NCBI GenBank assembly: GCA_001247695.2
Contig: LGRX02024787.1
Coordinates: forward strand, 32,184-96,183
DNA from: Cymbomonas tetramitiformis
Lineage: Eukaryota > Chlorophyta > Pyramimonadophyceae > Pyramimonadales > Pyramimonadaceae
Direction of reading: 5' to 3'
DNA length: 64,000 nucleotides
Made by a program: the position numbers and the translations under genes. The stretch's first letter is position 1. The number at the start of each line of letters is the position of its first letter. The notes beneath the pieces were generated by a model, which had not been told where the DNA came from, ran no database searches, and saw only the letters and a list, made by a program, of their open reading frames with translations. This document shows positions 28,291 through 39,626 of this stretch, in pieces.

Positions 28291-29682
28291 TCATGTTAGG
28301 AAATTTACGGTATGTGGTTGTGTTCCTTGCATTTCCTCAATGTTTAGGTTCTCCGTTTTTGGCATATTCCCACCCCATTTTCTTAGTGCCTCCAGGGACC
28401 CTTTGGTCTCCTCATTGTCCCTTTTGTTCGTTTTTGTTGGTGTACTAGGCGGCGGGTTTTTCTTGGCTCTTGCGGGGGGCCGTAGCTTTTTTCTTGTTGC
28501 CGTGCCTGCCTCCCTCTTTAGTCTTTCGTTTGCTTGTTCTGTGCTTTCCTGACAGAACTGTAGTGTGGCCTGAACCAGCTTGTCCGTGGGTTTTGTGTTC
28601 TTTCCCTCCTTTGCTTCGCCTACGGCCTGTTGCTTTATGGCAGGCGCCCTGCCTTCTTCCTTCCATTCACCGCTTCTTATGTTTTCCTCAGCCATTCCAG
28701 TTGTGTGTTCCGTTATCTGCCGCGTCTCTTGTGTCTCCCCCTGCGGCTGTGCCGCGTTTCTGGTCCCGAGCTTGAAGTGCCCTGGTTTGCCGTCAACGTG
28801 CCAGTACTTCCAGCTACCTGCCACTCGTATCGCCTGCTCCCCTTGGCTGAACTTTTCCCATTCCGGCGGTGTACTATGTGTCTTTAGTCCACTGTATCGC
28901 ACCTTTTGTAGGTCATAAGCTTCTCGCAGTATGGTCCAAACATCTATAGCTGTTAGTAGTTCATCCTGTTTTTCTATTCCTCCAGTAGGTAGCCAGACGT
29001 GCGCCTGCATGTCCTGGCGTGTTATTATGAGCATTACCATTGCCCATTTTCCCCCATCTCTTATTGCTATTTGGGTTCGGCCGTCTGCTGACAGTTTTCC
29101 CATTGTTTCACCTATAAGGGCTTCGGTTTCTTGTCGTAGCTCTTGAAGTGCTTCTTGAACGTTCATTATTGTTTGTATGCCCACCCCTTGTTGTCGCATT
29201 ATGTCCTCCACCTGCTCCTTTGTGCGGTCACGCATCACCTCCCTCATGAAGACATCCGCCGCGCACGTTCCTCGGGTTTGCGACTGTTTCGTCCCAGTCC
29301 CCTTTGCCGGGACCTCCCTTGTCAGCTCGACTTCATCTGTGTCATGTTCTGCATGTGGCATATTTTCTCTCATAATGGCCGACTTTATCTTCGGCCTGAA
29401 TCTGTCCCTACATCTGCTCACTACTTCTGTAGTGTGTAGTGTGACGCTTCGACTGGTTTGAAGTGTGTTTGTGTACACATACTGTATCCACGCTCCATTC
29501 CTTTCTAGCAGCCACTGTTGCCATAGTTCTGCAACATATATCACCCAGACGCCGCAGCTGTATGTATCATATTGGTGCCTATCATACATTGGCGTGGCTC
29601 TGGCTTCCTGGCACCCCATTGCCACCTTGTTGCTTGTTACCCATTTGCCTATTGCTATTTGTAGTTCCTCCGCCATTCCCAT
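28291..29682 (-). pseudogene. Dualen copy 2: end of Ulp1-like protease and linker to APE
   Basis: A 463-codon frame, in phase with both neighbours. It carries the protease Cys block (YDTYSCGVWVIYVAELW), matching YSCGVWVLMAAEAW in the first element, then a charged linker. It ends at VNFLT followed by TGA, where the first element has LTWN. The stop thus replaces the Trp of the first APE motif. Confidence 0.8.
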
Positions 29683-29709
29683 GTGTTCTGGGGCAGTTTT
29701 CTTCCGTGT

Positions 29710-30927
29710 CTACCTTTCCATGCCCATGGAATCGTATACATAGGCCTGCAACGTGCAGTTGCTCCTTGTGACGCAGACTCCTACCATCAGTAGTAGCCAG
29801 TGTCCGTTCCCTATTACTGGTATCTGGGTGCCGCCCCCTTTGGCGACTTTTCCCTTTATCATTTCCAGGAATTTTCTATCATTTTCCCTCAACAATCTTA
29901 GTATTTCTTGCATGGTTGTTGACCCCGGAGGGTTTTCTTCCAGTGTTTCGAGCGCAAGGTCTACTTGGTACATATTTAACTTCCCATCCCTCGCAAATAA
30001 CCCCTGTGTGGAGGAGTTCTTAGGGTACTGCCCTTTCATTTTCTCGTTCGAACGTGTCCCCCCTATGTGTGAGGGCTGTAGTTCCGCTGCAGTATGTCCA
30101 CCTATATCCTCCATCCTCACAGCTTTCCTGTCTGGTCCGGTGTTCAAGGTTTTCCTTTGTGCTACCTTCGGTTTCCCTTTCATTATCTCGAGCTGTGGCA
30201 TCACTTGTGGGCTTTTTGCTACTGGTTTCGCTTGCTCCATCCGTTCAGCCAGAGCGCCCAGTACATCTAGTGTTACGTGCATGCTCATTATTTGGGCCCC
30301 CATCATTCTTGCTATGTTCCGGCCTTCCCTTATCATTCGGCGCATCTCGCTGTGTTTTCGTGCCCACCTACTATGGTTCCTGTCCTTTGTTTCTTGCCTT
30401 GCTACCTGGTTGCTTCTAACTAGTTGTGGTCTGTCATATTTGGTACGTTGTACCCACCTGCATGTTTTCCCTTTTGAATGTTCACTCCAATATCTCCTTC
30501 CTCTTTTGTGTGCATACGCATGCTCCTGCCGGTTCGCCCTTAGGTAATATGTGAGGTTTCTTATGAGGTTCGCCCTTCGTTCCCTCTCTTCTGCTGTGGC
30601 TGACCACCTGAGGCCCTTTGGGGGCTTTTCCTGTATCATTCCTTGGCTTCGACTGTCCTCCCTTTTTGGCGTTTCTTCATTTTCCTGTCCAATTTCAGTT
30701 GCCTGCCTGGTTATTGTCGTTGCCGCTGTGCTCCTACTCTGCACGCATGTCGCGTGCTCCCTTTCCGGTGTTTCCTTTTGCATTCCCTTTCCCGCCTTCC
30801 TGCTAGCCTCCCTGCGTGCTGTAATCCGTACCCTTTGCGTTGGTTTTTGTGCTTGTGTTGTTCCTCCGCCCATATTGCTTTTTGTCAAGACTGTAATCGC
30901 AACGCAAATTGCAAGTATTGCTTTCAT
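29710..30927 (-). pseudogene. Dualen copy 2: membrane helix, linker and N-terminal half of protease
   Basis: This is the 3' part of an open frame that runs up to 32859. Only from about MKAILAICVAITVL (30927) does it resemble the first element, where a membrane helix ends ORF1. A basic linker follows, then the protease start (GLFARDGKLNMYQVDLA, GNGHWLLL with the catalytic His, AYVYDSMG with the Asp). A TAG at 29710-29712 interrupts the protease, with the frame continuing in phase beyond it. In this copy the helix and the protease are in one frame, unlike the first element. Confidence 0.75.
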
Positions 30928-30984
30928 GAGTGTGCCTCGTGAGTTGCCGTCGTGTCCATTACTCACTACGCATCTCTTTCGGGT

Positions 30985-31250
30985 ACCCCGTGCAGTCCAT
31001 CTTGGGTGCGCCCCCCACTGGTCCATGCGGGGTCCATGCGGGGTCCACGCATCGCCTTCACCACGCAACCCATGCTGGGTGCGCCACACCACGGGTCCAA
31101 GCGAGGTCCACGCATCGCCTTTCCCGCGCAGTTTATCTCGGGTGTGCCACCCTACGGGTCCATGCGGGGCCCATGCTGGGTCCATGCGAGGTCCACGCAT
31201 CGCCTTCACCACGCACCCCATCTTGGGTGCGCCACTCCCATGTATTCCCT
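30985..31250. repeat. Tandem repeat of about 65-85 bp units at the Dualen/RT boundary
   Basis: Three or more units share GGTCCACGCATCGCC, GGGTGCGCCA and GGTCCATGCG blocks. They lie exactly between the 5' limit of the second Dualen copy and the end of another RT element. The frame stays open across them on the minus strand, probably by chance. The GGTCC-ATG motif resembles the repeats in the CACTA introns. Confidence 0.7.
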
Positions 31251-31256
31251 GTTCTT

Positions 31257-32880
31257 CATCTTCTGATGCACTCGGACAGCTGAATTCACTGTTATCCGCT
31301 GCGCATGAGTTGTTGCACCTTGCTCTGAAAAGGTCCTTTAGCCTATCTCCAACATATGTTAAGTATGTCTCGGCTCCCGGTCCTTCTCCTGTGTTGATCC
31401 TAGCTGTACTGTCGGCATGCATTCTCAAAAAGTTTTGGTTCACCGGCATTAGGGTTGTACCATCATGCAGTATTTGATACTCGTTAACTGATAAAGTCTT
31501 CAGTCCTGTTTTGTCTGGTATATATATCCCTTCCTGATCCTTGGTGTACATCTTCAGTTGTAAAGTGCCTAAGCCGGTGTCATATCTCTGAACTGTGACT
31601 AGCTTTATCCCTTCCTGGCCCATTCCTGTCCCTTTCCAGCACATCATACCCTCCTCCGGGGCTTGCGGTGTATCTCTGTACTTGAACTTAACCCTCCGCA
31701 GTTCTGATCCTAACTCATCACATATGACTTCTGTCTGGAGGGCTGAAAACCATGATGGGGGTTCTGTTCCTTGTAGGCTATGCTTTGCCCGTAACTCCTC
31801 CCAGCTAAGCATAAGCCCTCCACAAGACTGAAGAAAGGAACCCATGTATCTAAGATTCCGAGTTGCAACTAGCATACTTATCTTCTCATACACAGGTTTC
31901 GGGAGTGACGAGTAAAGGAAGGTCTGTAGTTCCTCGTAATCCTGAAGAATTGAATGCTTTGTGTCTATAGAGTACCCATATTTTGACAATATGTAGCTCA
32001 CCCGTTTGAACCAATTCCAACCTTTGTCTGTAACTTTTTTGAAAGGGAGGTGGTGGGATAAAGGAGAGCCCTGAATTTTTAGTTCCCTCGATTCTCTCTC
32101 CATGACATAACTTGCCATTCTGCTCCATGTGCTGCTGTTGTCTCTGTACAGGTGTGCATTCGGTGTGCCATGTGTTCCCTGTATGATCTGGTCACTCCAA
32201 TATTCGTATTCTGTTGTATTGCATAGTGTGATTAAGGTTTCCGAGATGCATGTAGCATGGGCAATGTCTGTTACATTGTCGATCCCCAGTCCTCCTAGTG
32301 CGGCCGGTGTCCAGACTAATTGATGGTTTGTGTCTATGGGACAATTTAAGTATCTCAAGACAAAGTTTGCTATTGTGCCATCAATTTCTTTTGCTACATT
32401 GTTCGTTTCCGTGCAAATAATCGATGTAATTTTCAAGGGATATGCCATTCTTGGTACAACAACCGCATTGATTATGTAACGAAGCTGGTTCAAGTTTAAA
32501 GTTTGTGTTTGAACTGACAGCAAGCTTTGGGTGAGCTTATCCATAAGTATCTGTTTTTGGTGTTCCCATCCGCCGTCTAGCGCAAACCAAACCCCTAAGT
32601 ATCGGTTTGCCTCAGTTCTGTTGCTATATTCAAGATATGCAGGGGTCTCGGGTGGAAGCCATTCGGACCATGTGTTGGGCCCTTCCTCTCCTTCCTCGAT
32701 TTTCAGCATACCTCCGGACAAGAGTTTCTTTTCCAATTCAGTATGCCTTTCATATGCTTTACTCCTCTGTCTTGCAGATTTCCTGTGGGAGTACTTAGAT
32801 TTTTTAGCATTAATGGGAATCCCTATGAACCTCATGAACTCATTGATCACCCCGAGCATGTCCTGTACTTCCTCTTTTTG
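31257..32880 (-). pseudogene. Non-LTR retrotransposon (other family): RT thumb and C-terminal region
   Basis: A frame open from 32859 leftward, starting QKEEVQDMLGVINEFM just after the RT active site. It contains the PINAKKSKY and ANRYLGVWFALDGGW blocks (RT motifs after the DD box) and LNQLRYIINAVVVPRMAYPL, then about 350 residues without a domain I recognise. This RT is not Dualen-like, and I cannot name the clade. It reaches the tandem repeat at 31250 with no visible 3' end, so this end is probably lost. Confidence 0.7.
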
Positions 32881-34318
32881 ATTTCCCTATCAGGATGATA
32901 TCATCACAGAAGAATCTGGCAAAGATGTTAGGCGGTGAATTCATGTTCAGCTATTTCCTGTTCTTCTGGGGTGATGTAGCTCCCGGATTTCTGGCGGCAT
33001 CTCTCGGTTTCTCCAGGGCATACCCGTAGGTCTGTTTCTTGGGGTTCTTCCCGTTTGCCCTTTCCGCCAGCCAGATGGCCAATATGTCCATAATTGCCAC
33101 AAACCTGAGGGGACTTAGGACTTCTCCTTGGGGCACCCCGCATTCGAGCATCCATTCATCTGTCATGCCTTCGGATGTGAGGACAGATCGGGATGCTTCG
33201 GATGTAATATCCGAGATGATTGTAATGATGTTTTCGGGCAACCCTATTTTCTCCAATGCTAGTTTGCTCATCCAAAATTCTGCTCGGTCAAAGGCTTGTT
33301 TAAGATCCAGGTAGACAACATGCAGTTCTTTGTCGAATCTGTTGGCATCGGAGATAACCTCATTTAGGACTTGCAACGAATCCTCAATGTTTTTATTGGG
33401 TAGAAAGGCATCCTGGATTGGAAAAAAGACCGGGTGTTTGGATAAAGCCTTCTTTATTCTATTTGCAATGATGGAATTGAACAACTTCATGCCTGTTTCC
33501 AGCATGGTGAGTGGCCTAGAATTATCTGAGGTGCACGGTTTGTTTGGATCTTTGGGGATTGGTTGAATGAAGCCCGCTTTTGCTAATTTTGGAAATGAGC
33601 CTGTCCTCAAAATGTTGTTAAACATTTCAAGTATTAGTTCCTGGAGGTTTTGGGGTCCCTGTATCCATTGTGCATAATGCATTCCCGATGGGCCTGGAGC
33701 TGTGGATACTCCACATGATCCATAGGCTGCCTCCAACTCCTTCATGAGTATAGGTTCTGCTAGCTGCTCAGTGACATGCTGAGGTAGTTTGGGGCTGTTC
33801 TCTAAAATCGATTTCAACCATGGGGGTAGGTGCTTGGGCGCTTCGGGTCTTGTGGAGAAGAGTTTATTTTCTTTGTATTCTGTTAAGATGGCTTGCTTCC
33901 TTTCATTTGCTGTTAACGGTACCTCACCTTTGTCGTCATATTCTGGGGCTGCACCCTTTTCCGTCCCTTTTTTGTTTCCTAGTGCTCTGTCCAAGAAGGC
34001 TGAAACTTTCTTTGCAAACAAATGTTGCATCTCTTCCTTCTCCCGGAGCTTCCAGTATCTTATGTCCTTGAGTCTGCTCTCTTGGAATGCTTTTGTAACT
34101 GTTGGCAGGCTCGCCTCGAGTCTGTTACTCCATGCCTCAGCCGTTTCTTGTGGTTTCCTACAAAGATTGTCACAAGGTATGGTGCTGACGAGGCATTCTG
34201 TTGCTTCCAGGTCCTTCTCCTTTTCTACTGCTCCCAGCATTTGGTGTGCTTTCCTCAATGACTGAAGCCATTTGTACAGATAGTTTGTTGTGGCTGATGG
34301 GACCGGCCTTTTGTGCAT
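32881..34318 (-). pseudogene. Non-LTR retrotransposon (other family): RT core
   Basis: The frame 34318-32951 carries GPSGMHYAQW, FIQPIPKDPNKP, NSRPLTML, LDLKQAFDRAEFW and CGVPQGEVLSPL, all standard RT motifs. A TAG at 32951-32953 breaks it. Past the stop the same frame continues to RFFCDDIILIG at about 32895-32925, so the box is C-D-D rather than the usual Y/F-x-D-D with A or V. It then shifts frame into QKEEVQDML. The coding potential also extends upstream of the first Met, in phase, to about 34420 (KLFDEDDEAEVRFDTIKCG). Confidence 0.75.
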
Positions 34319-34407
34319 CTTTTTCCCCCTCGTTCCAAATGCAGCAGGTGGCCCGCACTTAATTGTGTCAAAACGTACCTCAGCCTCATCATCCTCGTCA
34401 AAAAGTT

Positions 34408-34746
34408 TCAGCGCAATTTTCCTTTAGAGTTTTGAAGGACAATGGGAGCGGAATTTACCTCGGCTATCCATAGCACATAATCTTCCAACTCGCGTCCCCC
34501 TGCGAAGGAAGCGAGGTAGTTCTCCACGTTCGCTGCCTTTCCTCTGACAACTGCAGCGAGCGAATCTTGGAGCTTTCCTATCGCAGGGTGTCTCCTCCCT
34601 TGCGTCTCAAGGAAATGCTTGAGAAGGACGACAGTGTCTTGCGCCTTTGAAAGAACCGCTTGCGAGAAGGATGCCATATCTGCACGCCACTCCCTTTCAC
34701 CCTTGAGCTTCGCGTTTTTGCTGGAGTTCTGCAAACGGACAATCAA
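34408..34746 (-). pseudogene. N-terminal part of the same RT element, or its spliced first coding exon
   Basis: A 112-codon frame rich in Ala/Lys/Leu (ADMASFSQAVLSKAQ, GGRELEDYVLWIAEV). It joins the RT frame after a one-base loss in an A-run near 34420, where SKGK shifts to IALKLFDEDDEAE. Just upstream on this strand CCGTTTGCAG (34732-34741) looks like a 3' splice site, so a short intron may precede it. Function unknown. Confidence 0.5.
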
Positions 34747-35031
34747 AAACGTTGTTTGTTAATCAGTGGTCAGTAAGTATCCGCCCCCTTGAGCACAGTT
34801 AAGTGCTCAAAAAGGGGCGGCGCGATTTAAAGTCGCTCTTTGTCGCCTTCACTGCCCTACAGATCACTAGGATCCATAGGACTACAGGTTTTTAAAAGAA
34901 AAGGGGCAAGCTGAGCAAAATAAAATATACCTTTAGTATATCTTATTAACTCAACTGAGAATTTTTATCACAAAAGGTGCTAAACCCTAAATAGGAGGTT
35001 AGCACGCTAGCGGCAAAAAGTCAATCAGGTG
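34747..35031. other. Intergenic, no gene seen
   Basis: Contains a small inverted repeat, TTGAGCACAGTTAAGTGCTCAA (34791-34812), otherwise AT-rich sequence leading into the foldback element. Confidence 0.5.
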
Positions 35032-35383
35032 CAAATCAGGTGAAAAATACCAAGTGAAAATAAAAGCAAGTTTCCTTTTTCCAGAATAATTATGTCTCAC
35101 AGAAAATATAACAATGACAACCCTTGTCACCATTGACAGCTAATAAGAAAGTGATATTGAACTGATAATAAGAAGTCCGTGCTGAATATTTTTGAAACAT
35201 AGAATTATTGTCATCGATGACGATATTTCTAGGTGCTGAAAAAAAATTATTTCATACTTTATTTATTAAGTAGAAAAAATTTGTCATCGATGACGATATT
35301 TTTAGGTTGCATGAAAACATCAAGTTACAACAACAACAAGCTTGTCATCGGTGACGTTTTTCTCACTATTTGTAAAATAGGTC
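35032..35383 (+). repeat. Foldback element, left arm
   Basis: Inverted copy of 36838-37181. It holds two exact GTCATCGATGAC palindromes and one variant, at the same places as in the right arm, plus CTTGTCACCATTGACAG. Confidence 0.85.
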
Positions 35384-36837
35384 TACACGGGTTGATAACT
35401 TACACCCTGCGTAATTAGAGACTTGTTCTAAAGTCTTTAACGCAAAGCTGAATATTATGACCGGTCCAGAATCTTTGCAGTTTCAAAAGTCACTAAGATT
35501 CTTTCGGATCCAATCTTGTAAGACTTCTTAAAGAAGCGCTGTCTTAGAATGTGCCGCACGCAATAAAAAGTCTGCGCAACTAGCTGATACCAATGAGCTA
35601 CTAGGGAATCAGTATACGATTGCGCCGCGGTTTGTTGCGAGTTCATCGTAAAGACATCGACGGTTAAATAACTTAGACGCTGCGTAATTAGAGACTTTTA
35701 AAACTGCCGCTATCTTTGACGTTGAAGGTAGTAACTCATCAAGAGAAAAAAAAACGTCCGTGATTGGTGACGGACAGTTCCATACTTTTTGAAATAACTG
35801 CGGAACGTCCGTCACCAATGACGGACACATCCGTCATCGACGAACGAAAAAAAAGTATAGGCTTTGACTCCCTTCTCGTTCGAAACAAAACTGTGAGAGC
35901 CCGCAAGAAAGTTGATCTCCATGGGGGTAATATCCTCAGGAAAAACTTGTCACAAGCATTCGGTCTCAGAAAAATATTGTCATCGATGACAAAATATTGA
36001 CATCGATGACAAAAATAGTTCTAAACGTAGATACGTCCAGTGAATAAACAGAACAAGTACCCAAAGCGTCATCGATGACAAAAATATTGTCATCGATGAC
36101 AAGGAATACCATGTTCGTAGAAAAATAACGACTAAATCAACGGCAAGAGAGGTAAGTTGTCATCGATGACGTTTCAGAAAGATATAAAACTTGTGCCAAA
36201 AGCGAACTCGTTGACAAATTAGGTGGAGTCGTCATCGATGACAAAAAAGAGAAAACTAAAAACAGCGACACCAATGTAAACTTTTTCACCGCAAGATGTT
36301 ATCAATAAAAAGTCTGAAAAAATAAAAGCATACCTGCACTTTCACCTTGAGCTCCCGAGGAACAAACTTCGGCGCAATCGGATACTAATTCGCTAGCTCA
36401 TTAACATCAGCTACTGTATTTGCTTAGATGTTTCACTGCTTGCAGCACAAGCAACAATAGGTAAAATAGCGCTTCTTAACGGAGTCTTGCAAGATTAGAT
36501 CTGATTGGGGTTTCAAGGTGACTTTCTAATGTGGAACTGGATTGGTCCTTATTAGCGTCGCGTTGAAGACTTTAAAAGACTTAACAATATTTCGCTTTCT
36601 TTATATTTACAAACTCTGACCGCGACAGCAGACTCGAAATTGTTCTTTTTCAACTTTCACTCTTGAAGCGTTTGGCTTCCCTTCTTTTCTTAGTAGTAGC
36701 TTTCCGCTCGCAGACGTTGCAACGTTGCCACCTTCCTGCCTAGCGGCTTCTATTTTCTATTATTATTCCTATAATTTCTTAGTATAAGCGTGCAGCACGC
36801 GTCATTCGCGTTATTCTATAATTTATTTGTTCGCAGG

Positions 36838-37181
36838 CCTATTTTACAAATAGTGAGAAAAACGTCACCGATGACAAGCTTGTTGTTGTAACTTGATGTT
36901 TTCATGCAACGGAAAAATATCGTCATCGATGACAAATTTTCCTACTTTATAAATAAAGTAGAAAACAATTTATTTTTCAGCACCTGGAAATATCGTCATC
37001 GATGACAATAATTATATGTTTCAAAGATAATTAACACGGACTTCTTATTATCTGAATATCAGTTTTTTATTACCTGTCAATGGTGACAAGGGTTGTCATT
37101 GTGATATTTTCTGTGAGTCATGGTTATTCTGAAAAAAGGAAACTTCCCGTTATTTTCACTTGGTATTTTTCACCTGATTTG
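36838..37181 (-). repeat. Foldback element, right arm
   Basis: Inverted copy of 35032-35383. Together with the left arm it could form a stem of about 350 bp. Similarity fades just outside 37181 into a tandem repeat. Confidence 0.85.
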
Positions 37182-37520
37182 TATTTTGACTTTATCGGGG
37201 AGGTGTCGGTGCATTTTTTCACAAAAGGGGACTGAAGTGTTTTTTCAGGATTTCCGGGGCCCGTTGTGTAATTTCAGTTGTTGGGGCGGGGGGTGCGGTG
37301 ATATTCCGGAAGAAGGACGCGTCATTGTATTTTCACTTGTTGTTTTTCACCTGAATTGCATTTTCACTTTATCGGGGAGGTGACGTTGCATTTTTTACCA
37401 AAAGGAGACCAAAGTGTATTTTCAGTATTTCCGGGGCCCGTTGTGTAATTTCACTTGTCGGGGAGGGGGGGTGCGGGGATATTCCGGAAGAGGGACGCGT
37501 CGTTGTATTTTCACGTGAAA
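37181..37520. repeat. Tandem repeat, two units of about 178 bp
   Basis: Unit starts TTTATCGGGGAGGTG recur about 178 bp apart (near 37191 and 37369), each followed by CCGGGGCCCGTTGTGTAATT and GATATTCCGGAAGA. Units also contain GTATTTTCACTTG, resembling the outer end of the foldback arm. No gene. Confidence 0.75.
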
Positions 37521-37560
37521 ATAATTTGAGGACCGTTTTGTATTTTCACTTGGTGAATTA

Positions 37561-37600
37561 CCCATTTCACCATTTATCCATTTATCCATTTATCCATTTT
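37561..37600. repeat. CATTTATC microsatellite
   Basis: Four consecutive 8-bp units of ATTTATCC type directly beside the broken end of a Dualen ORF1 fragment. Confidence 0.8.
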
Positions 37601-38556
37601 TTGCGCGACGCCTCTGGGAGCCCAAGCTTGCAGAACTCCTCGGGCCTGCCCGCTGCGTGCGGGAGGTCCCTCGTGTCTTCCCACCAGGAGGTCACGATGT
37701 TTTCGATTTCTTCCTCCCTGTTGGTGCCCAAGGCTACCTTTGTGGGTAGCTTGGACACCTCGTCGATTGCCTTGGCAACCGACGGGATTTTGTCCCCCTT
37801 GGGGGACGCAGCATGCTTGTTGTAAGCGTATGGCTGCTGCAGCGCGTTGGCTACAATTCTTGTCGGGACTCGTCCCTTATCCGTCCCCGTGGGGCCCTCA
37901 GCCCGTGGGCCGGTGGGGCTCGTGGCACCCGATTTTATTTTTTGTTTGTTTTGTTTTTTGTCTGGCTTGAAAGTTTTCACTTCAGCCGTTCCCCACCTGA
38001 ACTGCTTTCGCAGTGCAGGCTCCTCGTAAGGACTTGGGGGCCCGGAGAGATCGACCGCCCCTGGGGATGTGGGCGTTGCCGTGGCGTCCCCGGGTGTATT
38101 CAGTTCAGTGGGGGTTGAGAACTCTTCTTGTGAGAGCTCTGAGGTCTCACCCATGGGTGAGTCCTGCGCGTCAAGGACTGGCATATTAACGATTTCTGGC
38201 AGCCTCGATCGTTTGGCTGGAAGTTTGGCACCTTCCGATTCTCGTTTACGGCTCCCTTCTGTCCTTGATTTGGTCCTTGGACGGAGCGCTTTGAGGAGCT
38301 GTGCGTTGAGCATGCTGTCGGATTTTTTGGAGAGGGGTGTTAGAGTGTGCTGGCGTGCGCTGCTGTGAGTTTCGTTGCCGCCTTGGGTGTCGTTTTTACC
38401 CTGCGCGTTCAAAAAACCGTTAACGAGGTGCTGGAAACGGCCATCAAAACAGTAGGGCGGGAGTGGGTGGGCCAAATCTTCATGTGGCCGTTGTGTCTCC
38501 CGTCTTGTTGTGGTTGGCACTGTCCATGTCTGCGTGCCGTTAAGTCCTGCGAGCAC
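37582..38556 (-). pseudogene. Dualen ORF1 N-terminal fragment
   Basis: A 324-codon frame similar to the N terminus of the first element's ORF1: MLAGLNGTQT against the LTVLAGCNND region, NGFLNAQGK against NGFLYLQGE, LPEIVNMP against LPEIENMP, and FCKLGLP against FKLGVP at its end. The last few codons come from adjoining non-element sequence. It is Ser/Thr/Pro-rich with a basic segment (KRSRLPE, KPDKKQNKQK) and no catalytic motif. The low conservation contrasts with the near-identical leader. Confidence 0.8.
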
Positions 38557-38633
38557 AGTCAGTAAAATCTGTACATATTTGAAATTTATTTTTGGGTCCG
38601 CGGCTCGGACTAGGTGGCACGCTCAGGCGGCTT
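37600..38633 (-). mobile_element. 5' fragment of a third Dualen-like element
   Basis: Contains the conserved leader (38581-38633) and the first 320 or so codons of ORF1, then stops near 37600. Non-LTR copies normally lose their 5' end; this one lacks the 3' end instead. It was therefore cut after insertion, probably by the rearrangement that brought in the repeats at 37181-37600. Confidence 0.75.
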
Positions 38634-38970
38634 GCTCTCTCTTTTTGTTCTGGGACTATATGCTTAGTACGGTCAAATATATCATCTGAGCAAGTAATTC
38701 TCACCATCAACTGCCAAGAAACATTAGGGGAAACTGCCCCAAAAGCTGTTGTTTTTTTTGTTGTTATGGCGCCAAGAGTGCAGCCCTCGAGCGCCCTTGG
38801 GATCATGTTGCAGGGGAATGCTCATGACTGTAGACGGATTCCCCGAGCCATGCCGTCATCTCATGATCCAGCTCGCGGGGTGGCGACACCGTAGACAACC
38901 AATCGTGCACCGCTGCCATCTTCCCCTTCAAGACCTCCGGCCTGGATTCACGGAAGACCTCCGCCGCTAA
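38634..38970. other. No confident gene
   Basis: A short open stretch from ATG at about 38766 gives MAPRVQPSSALG..., 40 or so codons, without recognisable features. It could be an exon remnant. Confidence 0.4.
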
Positions 38971-38989
38971 ATTAGGTAGACATTAGAAG

Positions 38990-39290
38990 TCGCGTACAAG
39001 ATCCTCAAAAAAATGAGGAAGACGCCCCGAAGAGGGGTGTTAAGACGTTCCGTGGAACTTCTACAAGTTTCAGATTTCCAGAAGACATGTCTTCCTCAAA
39101 GACATCTCTGGAGGGTAACAAGATGCACAGAAGATATCCGGGGTATCTTCCGAATGTTTTTTGGGGTTTTTTTTTGTATTTTTTGAAAAAAAAAGTATAA
39201 AAATCGCGAAAAAACAAAAAAACATATAAGGTGCGCAATATTGGGCAAAATCGTACTGTGAAGGTAGAATTGCAAAAAACAAGTGGTTTG
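38990..39290. other. Left GAAGAC-rich stretch and AT-rich spacer
   Basis: CCTCAAAAAAATGAGG (hairpin at about 39002), CAGAAGACATGTCTTCC, and GATATCCGGGGTATC make up a run of short inverted repeats of the same flavour as the array at 42080-42720. A T-rich then A-rich stretch follows. No gene is seen up to 39600. Confidence 0.55.
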
Positions 39291-39626
39291 TTCGGGAGAG
39301 GGTCAAACGTACCAAGTTACTAAGTTAAAACGGCCGCCTAATTTGGTAGAAGAAACTGCTCTTGTTTTAGAGCACCATCGCTCCTAGCAACGGTCGAAGA
39401 GTCGATCACGCGCGCAGCGGACAGTGCAATCTGCGGTCCAGATGAACCCCCCAGTCTTGATCGGACGGTCTCCATGAGTTACAGAAACTTAAAATGGCAT
39501 GAAGGCGTGGGTGGGCACCCACAACGCCCCTTGTGCACTAGCGGCGTCGACGTTGGCGGCAATCGCCACATCGTGCCACACGCACGGGGAACATCACTAG
39601 AATACAAGGGGAATCGTGGATGCCCA

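Larger units (their letters stand above)
20186..30930 (-). mobile_element. Second Dualen-like element, decayed and 5'-incomplete
   Basis: The same domain order and clear protein similarity to the first element, on the same strand, inserted in exon 4 of the CACTA gene. The 3' end is the T-rich tail at about 20186. At the other end, similarity to the first element stops near 30930, at the membrane helix that ends ORF1, so most of ORF1 is absent. Five interruptions break a frame that was once about 3,550 codons: TAG at 29710-29712, TGA at 28291-28293, a one-base shift near 23270, an AT-repeat slippage near 22290, and the missing ORF1. All other junctions are in frame. I could not identify a target-site duplication. 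Confidence 0.85.
35032..37181. mobile_element. Foldback-type non-autonomous element with long inverted arms
   Basis: The left arm 35032-35383 and right arm 36838-37181 are inverted copies of each other over about 350 bp, with scattered substitutions and small indels. The central 1.45 kb is AT-rich and non-coding in appearance. It includes a direct repeat (CTGCGTAATTAGAGACTT at about 35410 and 35681). The palindrome GTCATCGATGAC occurs exactly at 35210, 35283, 35979, 36068, 36089, 36159, 36231, 36922 and 36995, with near copies at 35344, 35999 and 36864. Long inverted arms and dense short palindromes fit a foldback or MULE/Crypton-type DNA element mobilised in trans. No protein gene and no certain target duplication are visible. 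Confidence 0.8.

Noticed and set aside
28291..29712. In-frame TAG and TGA in readable proteins, plus TAA at 59229 and TAG at 50061, as a sign of a variant genetic code
   Set aside because: All three stop codons occur within otherwise good frames, alongside frameshifts in the same elements, and long intact ORFs end normally. Decay explains them better than reassignment of every stop.
35032..37181. The GTCATCGATGAC array as a CRISPR-like repeat array
   Set aside because: The spacing is irregular (about 20 to over 690 bp), copies are palindromic and symmetric in the two arms, and the context is eukaryotic transposon sequence.
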